Shown here: in pieces, positions 12,861 to 23,794 of the stretch
Numbering within the stretch: the stretch's first letter is position 1
Layout of the letters: each line of letters opens with the position of its first letter
NCBI GenBank assembly: GCA_023014335.1
Contig: JAECYW010000031.1
Coordinates: forward strand, 310,001 to 374,000
DNA from: Galerina marginata
Lineage: Eukaryota > Basidiomycota > Agaricomycetes > Agaricales > Galerinaceae
DNA length: 64,000 nt
Direction: 5' to 3'
The notes under the pieces: model-generated
The model's database searches: none
Told to the model about the DNA's origin: nothing
Seen by the model: only the letters and a program-made list of their open reading frames with translations
Made by a program: the position numbers and the translations under genes

Positions 12861-13852
12861 ATGATCCTCGCTGCCGCTGTTTCTGCTCTATCCCTTCTCT
12901 CTGTGGCTTCAGCCCAGATGGTGCGCTTTCCCCACTTAGATATGAAGCGAGTTATTCAAACTTGAATACATGTAGAAAGTACAAGTCGGTTCAGTCGCCA
13001 CGGCTCAAGGAGGAATCTTCCAATTCATCCCCAATACCCTCACTGCACCCAACGGCACCGTCATCACCTTCCAATTCATAGGAGCGTAAGTACTTTTACT
13101 CTCAGTCGTCCAGTTTTAATAATTCTTGTTACATTGCAGTCCTGGAAACCATACAGTCACACAGTCGACGTTCGCCGATCCCTGCGACCCCGCTCCAGGA
13201 GGCTTCGATTCTGGTTGGGTTTTCGTCCCTCCTACCCCCGCTCTCTCTGCTACCCCAGAGTTTAACATAACCATCACCAACGATTCCAAACGTACGCTCA
13301 ACTATTACTCAGCCACCCGATATTAACGAATGATCCAGCGATTTGGTTCTTCTGCAAACAGACCCAACCAGCCCCTGGTCACTGTGAAGTCGGTAAGTAG
13401 TATCGCATTGAATGTGCAGATGGAAAAATTCTCATCTCCTTCGCAGGAATGGTTGGTGCCATTAACGCACCAGCGTCTGGAAACACTTTTTCCGCTTTCC
13501 AAACTAATGCCAAGGCTTTCAAGAATACATCAGGCGTACGTGAATTTCATTTTGTGGTCGTGCAACATCCTCATATCAGTACCCAAAACAGCAAGGCCAA
13601 GGAGGCCTAGTCGGCATTGGCGCCTCTGCATCCGCTGGCGTTGGCCCCGTTCCAAGCCCAGCTATTGCTTATACAGGAGCTCCCTTGTCAGCCTCTGGCG
13701 CTTCCGGTGCATCTTCCGGTGCATCTGGTGCCCCCGCTGCGTCCCAAACTGCGCCCGCACCAGGAACCACTCCAAAAAGCAGCGCTTCCGGACTTACCGT
13801 CAACTCGGCTCTAGCCCTCCTCGCTGCTGCAGTGGGATTCGTCCTCGCCTAA
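12861..13852 (+). CDS. secreted GPI-anchored cupredoxin (extracellular serine-rich type)
   Basis: Six exons, all in phase: 12861-12920, 12976-13085, 13140-13291, 13339-13392, 13447-13535 and 13580-13852; introns 44-55 nt; 245 residues. An N-terminal signal peptide (MILAAAVSALSLLSVASA) leads into a plastocyanin-like domain. The four expected type 1 copper ligands are present: His61 (PGNHTV), Cys113 (IWFFCKQ), His122 (GHCE) and Met127 (GMVGA). After residue 155 the protein turns into an Ala/Ser/Gly/Pro-rich linker and ends in a hydrophobic tail (ALALLAAAVGFVLA) preceded by small residues, the usual GPI signal. Such proteins sit on the outer cell surface or wall; electron transfer or copper binding is inferred from the ligand set, not shown. 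Sure of the family and the splicing. Confidence 0.88.
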
Positions 13853-16499
13853 AAAGTTTAAGCTTAAGGAACTGTGTCCAGTTGGACTTATTTTTTCCTT
13901 GGATACTTTCTTTTTCAAATTTCAGTCGTTACTACATGAACTGATCCTGGTTGACGGTCTGATTGATTAATAGGCTCTAATTTCTGGACTTATGCATGTT
14001 AACGTGACCTGATCTAATTCAATTGCACAACTTGCCTTCAGGAGCAGGACGTGAAATAAGAGAGCTGGGTTTGTTTGCAAGGCAGAAATACAAATCACCG
14101 AAAATCTAAAATCTAAAGTATGTCGGGGCTGATCTTGAATGCGATGGGGTTTCGTGATCAAATACGGTCAGAAAAGACGGCCAGTTGCAGTCAAATTTTG
14201 GTGGGATCATAGTATTAGTATGTCGCATGGAGTTTGCCAAATGCCATCAACGGCGACGTTCAGAATATCGGGCTGCGCAAAAGTCCAGGGTTAGCCTGAA
14301 AATTAAACGGAACATCACATATTTGAAACTGAACCAGAAGCCGCGACAACGCGGCCGAGTACGACCGGCATGCATGCAAACAGATGCTAACCCCATTCTT
14401 CCTTTATTCCATCTTCAACAGCACAGCACCCAGTGTCAGATTTTCTGGGACAGTAGGTCCAACATCTGCGACTGGTTACGTACCCAATCCCATCAACCTG
14501 ATTTCCAACGACTGGGACCTATGTTCGCAACCACGAGTGACGTTATTCAGCGGGAAAAAAAAAGATGAGGATATGATTTATCATCTTTCCGCCATCTACC
14601 ATCGATCCCGTTGAGATGGTGCCGGAATCAAACACTGCCCAAAAGCCCGAATCTCGTTTAGTAACAAGCCCGAACGCAATGTAAGATGAATGGGTTACTA
14701 TACACGCCCTGAGAATAGGGTTACGCTCGTCTTTAATAGTCGCGGTAAGAGGTGATCCATACCTCGGTAACTTCACCCTCAAAGGTACTGCGGAAACTGA
14801 TGAAAGGGTGTTTCGGTTTGATTCCTCCCGAGGGCAGTACCTGCGACGAACGAACGGGGAAAGGCGGGATCTGGAAACAAGCTCAGATGATTCAGAGATT
14901 CTTCGCAGCGTCTACACGCAGTGAAAATGTTTGGGCACAATACGCCGCTGTGGCCTGGAAATCTACAGATAGACCAATGCCAGAAGTTTACAGGTGGTCC
15001 AGGTGGAGTAATAATATAGGGAGCACAACCGAATTCTAAGCCGATGATCGATGACAAATGTAACAATTTAATGTTACTTAGACTCGCCGAAACGCCAGAA
15101 CGGAGAAACTCAAATAGCCTGGTACAGAATCCGGAACCGCAGCAATGCTGAGGCTTCGCAGATCCCGGCGGCCATAGTCTAGGGAGCTGAATATAGATTC
15201 GAGCGCGTCGTCAGCTGATAAAATATCCCAAGTGATGAGCTATTCCCGTCTGCTGAGTATTCTCCAGCAGCTAACAAGAACGGGGTGAGAAAGGTGACGT
15301 AGTCGGCGAGGATATTTGTGCGGCAACAACATGGATACTGAAGAACGGAGCATGATCCCAGAATTAGAGATGTTGTGAAGGGACCCCAATGGAAAAAATT
15401 CGTCGAAAGAGAAACACAGCAACCAAGTTCCCATATACCGAACAGAAGAAGCGAGAAAATCACATCGACATCCTCAGCAATCCAAGCGAATAAACATCTC
15501 CGCGCTGCGAAAATTCTCGTCGGCCATTCCATTAGTTTTGACTAAACGCACCTAGACGCACCTCATGGAATGAATATATGCACCGATTCTATCCGGCCTC
15601 TCGCAACATCTGGCTAGCTCCTCATTTGGCCTTTTATCACTAGACTTTGTAGCAGAGAGTGGAATTAAGCTGATGCCATGCATACTTGAGATATTACTTA
15701 CCGGAAGATAAGAGAAGATAAGACCGAGTAGAATTCGCTCTCCTACGTAGAGTTCTGGAGTACTGCAGCGTAAAACTACGCTTCGACTCTTGAGCGTGAC
15801 TGCGTCAATTACATACGTCAATCGCCTAGATGGTGCAGCCAGTTGAAGTCTTGGAAGAAAACCTTCTGCCAGATTGAGAATGCATCAAAAGACCCGCAAA
15901 ATGCAACTTGGTATCAACTTGGTTATATAATGTCAACGAGGAGACATACGAAGAGCTACGTACGCAGAACGCTCTTCAGAATCGCTGAACATTCGTTCTC
16001 CAGCAAATCAATCGTCAAAGTGCAGAAGGGGATGGAATAGTGACGTCTTTCGTGCCTATTGAAGACAAGGCATGTTATAAACACGTCAGTCGCATGCTGG
16101 AAGGCGGTTGGTCGTACTCACCTCCCCCTGGCGGTCATCTTGAGACTTTGCACTACGCCTTCGTCCTTAACCATTCAGCCGGGCTTCCTCATTGCCGGTT
16201 GTGTCATGGTCATGCAGGAGTTGGTATCGGTCGCATCCGAGGCGAAGCAAAGATAACCGTGACTTCTAGTCGCCATCTCATACCCAAACCATGACGGGCC
16301 ATTTTATCCCAGAAAATAGGTCTTTCTGTCAAGGCTGGCTAGAGCGCAAAGGCGCCCTGAAAGTGATCGTGGTCAGACATGAGAATGGGATAGAGTCTAG
16401 ATATACACACACGCTTTGATAATTCAAAAGGATACATCATCATCTGAAGAGGTGAGGAAGGATGGTGGGCGCATAAAGTTGAGTTATATGCCCGCCACT

Positions 16500-16640
16500 T
16501 AGAAGAATATTGGCGGACACCGGTGGCTACCAACGGACATCACCGTCCATTGGTGGACATTGTAGGATATGGACGGACATGGGTAACCATCGGCGTGCAT
16601 TGATCGGCACCGAAAGCCGTCCGAACTCGGCGATATCCGA
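16500..16640. repeat. degenerate short-motif repeat patch 1
   Basis: Imperfect reiterations of a motif around ggtggctaccaacggacat and ccattggtggacattg, alternating in orientation. The same motif style fills 17105-17505, so the two are probably parts of one decayed repetitive element. Confidence 0.4.
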
Positions 16641-17104
16641 CACCATTTCAAATGCCTCTCCTCATACAGGGCAGCCATCGTCATCTTCAACGATATAGAC
16701 CTACGACGTCTGGCAAAAAATCAAGCCATAGCAGGTACCTTACGCGGCGCGCCATCGGTCTTATGATAATGTAAAGGACTTGGTGCTCTCGAAAGGGCCT
16801 TGGCGGCCTCTTGTGCTTGTCTTGCAATCAGTTCGTGATGCTAATGACTCAAAACTATCTAAGCTTTTAGATATTTGGGAGTATTTTCTACCATGTACCA
16901 TACTTGAGGGGCATATTTACTACTGCCCCAGCTTTTTATTCACGTCGGGCAGATGAATTAAATCTGCATGATTGAATACATAAACAGCGGTCATAATTTA
17001 CCAGAAATGTCCTCGTTTTAAAAGTTTACGCACCTGAGCCGCGACAATCACTAACATACGAGAATGGGATAGGAGAATATATACGAAACTAAACTAGGAG
17101 CTGC

Positions 17105-17505
17105 TGGATGTCCACCAAAGTCCATTGGTAACCGATGGAAATTAGTAGGAATTGATGCTAATGAACAGTGTCCACCGTCGACAATCACCGGAAGTCCTGC
17201 AAAATTACACGGGAATTTTGAGAATATAAGGATATTAACAAAAATGCAGACAATATCTAGTGCTGACGGACGTTATTATACGTCGCTATTCTATGGAAAG
17301 TAGAAGAAATGGTCAATGAAGTCCATTGTATTACGGCGTAAACTAATGATAACCACTGGAATATGGCAAATTCCGTTGGTTTCCACTGGATGGTCAAAGA
17401 CATCCGATGGCTGCCACTGGCAATCATCGGAAGTCGGTGGAAACTACCCATAAATCCCAGTGGTAGCCAACGGAGTTCGGCGGCAGCCACCGACCTTTCC
17501 AGCTC
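17105..17505. repeat. degenerate short-motif repeat patch 2
   Basis: Many loose copies of a roughly 15-20 bp unit, for example tccaccaaagtccattggta, ccgatggctgccactggc and gtggtagccaacggagttcg, in both orientations. There are no coding features. The unit is too diverged for me to set exact borders or a period. Confidence 0.45.
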
Positions 17506-18728
17506 CGGGTATATTACTGATAAAGTTGAACAATGCATTGATCCGAGTGACGGATTGGGGAGGCCGTTCCCACGCACCGCGTCCTGTAATGAAGCGACGC
17601 TGACCGCTCCAAATCCATTCGCTTAGAAGATCTACAAGCTATGCAGCCTCAGTGTGAGATAAAACAGGGCTTACAATTGATTCAGAGACAAATAAAGACT
17701 GAAAGTGAAGGAGATGGCCGCTCACAATTGGTAGATAGTCTATTAGTGAATATAAATTCAATACAAATTATGCTATCAAAACCGAAGCCACAGTGGTCAA
17801 GGTTTAGCGAGTTCCTGTGTATTTCCAGACAGTATGAATTACAACTTTTACCCTCCAAAATCATTAAAATTGGTCCGTGCATATCGTGAACCGCACGAGG
17901 AGTCTACTCATAATTTATGCCAGGACGACAATATTCCACCCGTAGTAAGTACTCGTATGGCCCTATCACCGGCGAGCCTGAGCGGGCGCTTATCTCTGCC
18001 TCCGACAACTCACAGCAGTGGCAAAAAGACTGGAAACCTGGAATTTATTTCATTATGACGAGATGTACTCAATTGTGAAATGATTTTGTTTCCCAAGAAA
18101 GCAGGTCTGCTTTATCATTGATGGAGAGACTTTAAAACCTTGAGATGATTCGCTGGTCATTCGGCCCAGGAGACCGCTGATATAATGTGTTGGCGGGCGC
18201 AATTGAAATATAATCTCAACACCTCAGTCTTGGGAGTTTATACGATGCCTTAGTTGTGACTGTATGCGTCATCTCGTCCGAATGCTGATCTCAAGTAGAC
18301 TACACAAACGTAGCAGACCTCTCCTGTGGCTTATCTAGGTCAGCAAGTTCCTGTGTAGTTTCGCGCAATCTAGCAGAAGCTGCACATTCATCAGTACAAC
18401 TCACGCTTTTGTGATATAAACCCTACACCCTTGTATTAGTTCTCACATATTTTAAGATTGGAAGATTGTTCTCAGTTCTGGGCCTCTGAAATCTGATGAA
18501 CGAAGCGCGGCGCGCCTTCTCTCTGCGGACTCACCTCCCCTCATAAGACTTTCCCATCAAGAAATTCTGATCAATCGTGGCCTTGACATTTCTGAGCTTC
18601 CTCCATCATTCACAGTCATGACGGTTCTCGCCAATGTGCCGCTATTGGGGGTGGGAAGACCGGTAAAAAGATATTTAAGGGCACTAGTGAGTCCCCGCCC
18701 TCTCTGCAAATCTTGCAGCCCCTTTGTA

Positions 18729-19727
18729 ATGCCTTCTCTCCGCCTTGGAAATATCGCTCCCGATTTTGAAGCCCAGACTACCGCTGGTCATATCAAATTC
18801 CATGACTGGATAGGTAACTCTTGGGTAAGAAATATATACCCTCACCGAACTCTCGCATCTGATCTGCGTCTCACAGGCCATTCTCTTCTCCCATCCTGGA
18901 GACTTCACCCCAGTTTGCACCACTGAGCTCGGTGAGGTCGCTCGCCGTGCCAAAGACTTTGAGAAGCGCAATGTCAAGGTCATTGGAATTTCTGCCAATG
19001 GCCTCGAGGAGCACGAGAAGTGGATCAAAGATATCAATTCTTATGGCGCAAGCGTTGCTCCTACAGATGTTCAATTCCCCATTGTAAGTTGATCGCACAC
19101 CCTTGTGTTGGCGAAAATCAAATTAGTACATCAGATCGCCGATGCCGACAGAAAGATTTCGACTTTATACGATATGTTGGATGAACAGGACGCGACCAAC
19201 CGTGATGCTAAAGGCCTTCCTTTCACAGTAAGCGTTACGAAAATGTCGTATTTCAACCTATTCAATGCCATATAGATCCGGACAGTTTTTGTCATTGACC
19301 CCAAGAAAGTCATCCGGCTGACACTCGCGTATCCCGCTTCAACTGGACGTAACTTCGACGAGATTCTTCGGTGAGCGTCCTTCGTTGATAGAAGAAACAT
19401 CTATTAAATATTTTCATATATCAGTGTTGTTGACTGTAGGCAACGATTCCATTGAGGGAATTGAATATCTTATCACAAATTGATCTCTTCACAGCCCTCC
19501 AAATTGGAGACAAGAACCGCGTTACGACGCCAGTGAACTGGAAGAAAGGCGAAGATGTCATTGTTCACCCTGGTGTCACGAATGATGAGGCAAAGACTCT
19601 GTTCCCAGCATACACCCAACACCTGGTAAGTACTTTGAAGTGCTTTGAAGTCATAGGAGGATCCAGACGCACGCTGATTTCGTCCTATTAGCCTTATCTC
19701 AGGACAACTCCTCTTAAGGTAGAATGA
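18729..19727 (+). CDS. 1-Cys peroxiredoxin (Prx6/Prx1 type)
   Basis: Thiol peroxidase that reduces H2O2 and organic hydroperoxides. Seven exons, all in phase: 18729-18824, 18877-19083, 19135-19227, 19276-19370, 19425-19435, 19495-19625 and 19692-19727; 222 residues, the normal length for the 1-Cys class. The active site [13 protein letters not shown] places the peroxidatic Cys at residue 46 with the conserved Pro/Thr. The AhpC/TSA domain is followed by the C-terminal 1-Cys domain ([14 protein letters not shown], then W-K-K-G-E-D). No resolving Cys motif is seen. Exon 5 is only 11 nt. An in-frame ATG at 18618 would add 37 residues rich in Arg/Ser with no acidic residue, like a mitochondrial presequence; yeast Prx1 is mitochondrial. 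I chose the inner start because family members begin MP.LRLG. Confidence 0.92.
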
Positions 19728-20396
19728 GTCTTCTTGGTAAATGGACTGTAAAGCAGTTCCCGTATGTAAATCATGAATGAAGTTTTGAATTCGGTTTATT
19801 CCAGCGCTAAAGACATCTCCGGTCTGAGTAACGTGGCGTGGATTGTGATCATTGCTTGCATTACTAGATGGGACCCTTTGTCACCTTTCGAACAGGTTCT
19901 AAGTATCGCAGTTGATAGCGGATGTGAATGGAGTACTAGTAGAGGGTACGCGCAGTTTCCCCAGATCTCAAGTCAGGCGAAACAAGCAGCAGGCTCAGTA
20001 GCCCTGATTTGTATTGTGATGGCCCTGATTGTCCATGTATTTCGGGGGACAAAAAGATTAAATCACATCCGCTCCTTCTGCAGTCGTTGTGACAATCGGA
20101 ACGTGAACTGAAACTATTGCTTCTATGTCTTCTATATCCTGAGCACAAGAGGTGAGAAAAGGGGAGAACTAAAAGCGAAGCTCATAAATACCTCCAGCTC
20201 AATTACACGGAGGCCAGATCCCTCGTTTTGGAATGCCAGCTTCTGTAACACCGTAGAGTGTCGGAATAGTTTTTCCCTGATTTTCGTTCTTCCATTCAGC
20301 CTTTGCACAATAAGAAGGAAATTAAGAAGCTTTTTCCATTGGGTACAACAATGGCCTTACATAGCGACTGGAAAGACACCTAGTGCTGTCCGTATT

Positions 20397-20437
20397 GTGC
20401 ATAATTCAATTCTAATTAGAATCGATTCATTATGCAC
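20397..20437. repeat. 41-bp imperfect palindrome, copy 1
   Basis: It begins GTGCATAA and ends TTATGCAC, with an inner palindrome ttctaattagaa. Its sequence matches the reverse complement of 22123-22163 at about 31 of 41 positions, including an identical 13-nt end ATTCATTATGCAC. The two may be terminal or subterminal repeats of one decayed DNA element. Confidence 0.55.
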
Positions 20438-20802
20438 ACTGGGCTCTAAGTTAGAATTGGCTACTATGAATATTTCTATTCTAATGAGAGGTCTGCTTTA
20501 AATGGATACTCCAGTATACCTAACCTCTCCCGCCAATGCTCCCTCCGATCAGAGATCTCGATTTATCAATACCCCGTACTGCTCTGCGCGGGTGCTGTTA
20601 TTACCGTATGCCGATTCCCAACTCCCGTGTATCTTACTCGAGTAAATGGTCCGAGAGAGGCGGCACCATATCGAGCGACAGGGTGAAATCACGCCACTAT
20701 TAATGAGCGCCGCCGTGTTCCGCAGACTGCCCCCCGACGCTGAATTTCGCCAATTTGCGTGATAGGCGCCGTGCCGAACACAGCAGCTCTTCCCGTGGTT
20801 GT

Positions 20803-20838
20803 CTTAACGGAGGCATTTAGTAAAATGCCTCCGCTAAG
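20803..20838. repeat. near-perfect hairpin (16-bp stem, 4-nt loop)
   Basis: Arm cttaacggaggcattt, loop agta, arm aaatgcctccgctaag; 15 of 16 stem positions pair. It lies in non-coding DNA between the two palindromes. Function unknown; fold-back debris of a transposon is the simplest reading. Confidence 0.5.
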
Positions 20839-22122
20839 CCGACGACCGATTCTTTTTTGTCAATTCCTCCTGCGCATATGCGCCGCACTCCATTATTTAC
20901 CTCTTCCAAATTTCACTTCCGCCCAACAAATTCGAAACCTCATCCTCCTTTCTCCCCTCTCAGAATGTCTACTTAGCTTCTGGAATTTTGTCGCAGTTGC
21001 CTCTGTTGTTTGCAACGCCCACCTCGCTCTCAAACGTTATTTCCAGCCGTATCCATCGTCTACGGCATCGATCTTTCTCCCGACTTTGTACCTCGACCCC
21101 CCGCTTACCAAATATTATTTTTGTTAAACCTCTAAAACCCCGAATCGCACATCGGGGCCTCTCTATACGGCGCTTATTTTGTTGTGTTTTGCTTGGTACA
21201 CGCTGTAAGCACATCATCACTGAGTATTAAAGTTTCATGATAATAAGTGGTGCTGCAAGACAATTGATCAGGAACCCCGCACTCGAAAAGGCGGTCGTTA
21301 AACGAAGGCCGTGTTCCGGAACATTGCAAGAATTCGGTCAAGTTGTTTTCTATAGCATTAATTTATATTCAAGTGTTCGGTTCGTTTGACGGAATGAAGA
21401 ATGGTTGGAAGTTATCTGACATTCAAGGAACATCAGCATGCATTAATCATATCTAAGATATCTTATTCTGACGACTTGATAAGACAGGGCTCGAACTTCG
21501 AAGCCACTTTTCAGTAATTCTCAAAACTATATCCCAGGTTGATCTCATGACTGTAAGGCATTGCCTTTCAGTCTTGTACGTATACCTTATACCCTTGCCT
21601 AACAGAAACCTGCCTCATCCATACTCATTTTGCCATTGCAGTGGACAAAAGAGGGATTGTAGAGTACGTTACGTTTAATAAGAACCATACAGCCGCCTTG
21701 TGAGAGGGTGGTGTTGTGTGCGCACCAGGTCTGACTGCAATTTTGACGGTCACATACAAGTCGCATGCTACTGATGGGTAGGGTGCGGACCGGGTAACCG
21801 AACCCATAGCTGATAGCTGTCGTCGTTTCGACCGTGATGCATGCGTGATGTGGTGAGCTGATCACCGTTCCTCACGATGACTTGGGAATTTGATCGCTGT
21901 GAAGGGCATCGCGCACTAGTAGCTATGATTAATCTCCATCAGGGTGAAATCGGGGGATTTGTAAACCGCTTAGACGCTTCCTGAGATCTTATCTGTCCCC
22001 TGCATTAGGCATTCTTGTAGATTTATGCATAATCTTTAAGGCGGCTCTTGTCTGCATAAACTGCACAGCCGCTACCTCTCGCATTGTGCAAAGTTATGCA
22101 TGACTCTGGCTTAGACGGTATT

Positions 22123-22163
22123 GTGCATAATGAATTTACTCTCATTAGAGTCAATTTATGCAC
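22123..22163. repeat. 41-bp imperfect palindrome, copy 2 (inverted relative to copy 1)
   Basis: It begins GTGCATAA and ends TTATGCAC around a diverged palindromic core. Related to 20397-20437 in opposite orientation. It sits where the last exon of the neighbouring minus-strand DUF6534 gene should carry its conserved end, so an insertion there is possible. Confidence 0.55.
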
Positions 22164-22164
22164 A

Positions 22165-23794
22165 ATTATAGGGTCATTGCCTGGGAAAGAAGAGATAATG
22201 AAAGGTCAGATTCTTGAATCGCATCGCAAATTAACCCCATCACTTACAGAAGGTGTTGGCATAGAGCTTGGTGACGTTGAAGTGAAAGGCGATCCTATGT
22301 GAGTGATTATTTAATTCCGGGGAATGAGTTACAAATCCTGAGACTCGAGATACACGATAACAAAGAGAGATATTTACCAGTAGATGTTGCGTGGCGCGGC
22401 GTAAAAAGACATCAGGAGAAGGGTTTGAATGAGGGTGACAAGGGCTCCTCGGCGAATCACAAACAGCATAAGTTTGTTTAGCAGTGTGCTTGTCCTAAAA
22501 AACATAGCAGAAGATGAGCTGTCGGTGGCGAGATCAGCGACACGAACCCCTTAATTCCTGTCCTTGAGGAATCGAGATACATGCACATCGCTACAGTGGC
22601 TATCAGATCAGTGGCTGCTCCGAACCCTTTCGCTAGGCCGAAGAATATCTACGTTATCTCGATTTTTAGCTGGGTCAATACGAAAAGGGAGTGGTTGACA
22701 CTTACAGAAAATGTCTCGTTCCTGGTGAAAAGAACGCCTAGATGAAAGATGTACATGGTCGTTACACAGGCTGTACTCGGTTCGTTAGTTCAATCACTTC
22801 CGTTAATTAAAACGTCCAAGTACCAATACCACCAGCTAAATCCTCATTCAAGTAGTTTTAGCTCCGCGTTTCTCAAGCACAATCCAGAGCGCACCGAATG
22901 CTAGTCCTGCACAACCAGCCTGTCCGTTTAGATGTAAGGGGTTGGTATCAATTGGGTTATATGTGACTCACAATGGATCCGAGGACAAGCCACCTGTGCC
23001 TGTCTAACCGTTTGACTGACCATAACCTCCAATTCAGACGACTAGAATTTAAAAACATAAGCAACACACCGATATACAACTGATGCGCGAAGAACGCTTG
23101 AGACCTTTATTTAGCAAATTGACGGAATCAAGCCGCGTATGAAGGAGGATATGAGCTTTAAAACGTACATGAAGGTTATCATCGTCGAAACGAGACATTC
23201 AGCCGATAGTTCTCTGTAAGAAATTATTAGTAGGAGCACCGCCGAGTAGAAAATTTAGTGGAAACGCACGGGGTTAGGGAGCTGAAGGGCACAGACGAGC
23301 CATAATGTGTTGCCTGAGGACGTTCCGAGTTGGCAACAAAGTTCTGACAGGATTAAGAGGGAGCTTACTAGATAGTAGTAGACTGATTGGGCTATCAGAA
23401 CGGAAGAGGTCATGTCAAACACTCTGTAGACGATGTTAGTTCCACAGTGCCAGGTAGCATTTAAAAATGGTACGTGCAGCATAGTGGCGGCCTAGATGTG
23501 GGAATTGGACATTAGAAGAAGATCGGGCAGCGCACAAAGACTGGGGAACTTCAAGCATACCATGAACCGAACGAAGCCCTTATCCTGACGGGCAGGGAAA
23601 TAAATATATGCCTGAACAATCGTGATTCCGCCTAGACTAAGAGCTTGCTGTCAGTGACGAACTGAGGGATAGTGTTGGGTAGCTGGAAAATAGACGACTC
23701 ACAGCAAAGAAACCACGAAACCTAGCTTTCAACCTCAAGTCAGTAATAAGAAAATGGAATGAATGGTAGTACTACCCCAATAAAGAGGTGCCAT
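22165..23794 (-). CDS. DUF6534-type multi-pass membrane protein (ends unresolved)
   Basis: Recovered by splicing very short exons. In order on the minus strand they encode GGITIVQAYIYFPARQDKGF; RVFDMTSSVLIAQSVYYYL; THYGSSVPFSS with TPELSAECLVSTMITFM; SQAFFAHQLYIVKRLDRHRW; AATDLIATVAMCMYL; LVTLIQTLLLMSFYAAPRN; and IYWIAFHFNVTKLYANTF. This is the characteristic order of agaricomycete DUF6534 proteins: N-terminal helices, a Q-x-F-F-A helix, then the DUF6534 domain ending in a K-L-Y-x-N-T/S motif. Several junctions check in phase, such as the 54-nt intron between LYI and VKRL. The first exon and part of the middle (near 22750-22860) are unresolved; ATG 23794 is a guess. The usual L-A-M-L-N-A-R end is absent, and a palindromic element starts there. 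May be intact, truncated or decaying. Confidence 0.6.

Larger units (their letters stand above)
13853..18728. other. long gene-poor interval with degenerate repeats
   Basis: About 4.9 kb with no gene that I can support. Minus-strand hydrophobic frames near 15179-15532 and plus-strand frames near 14185-14614 and 15843-16294 look non-coding or relic. Two patches of short degenerate repeats (16500-16640 and 17105-17505) are listed separately. Confidence 0.45.
19728..22164. other. gene-poor interval with palindromes
   Basis: No convincing gene. A plus frame at 19773-20111 has one hydrophobic span but no family look. It contains two 41-bp palindromes (20397-20437 and 22123-22163) and a strong hairpin (20803-20838), listed separately. 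A plus frame at 20759-21127 overlaps the hairpin and is probably spurious. Confidence 0.45.

Noticed and set aside
20759..21127. 122-codon plus-strand frame
   Set aside because: Overlaps a strong hairpin within apparently transposon-derived DNA and has no family resemblance.
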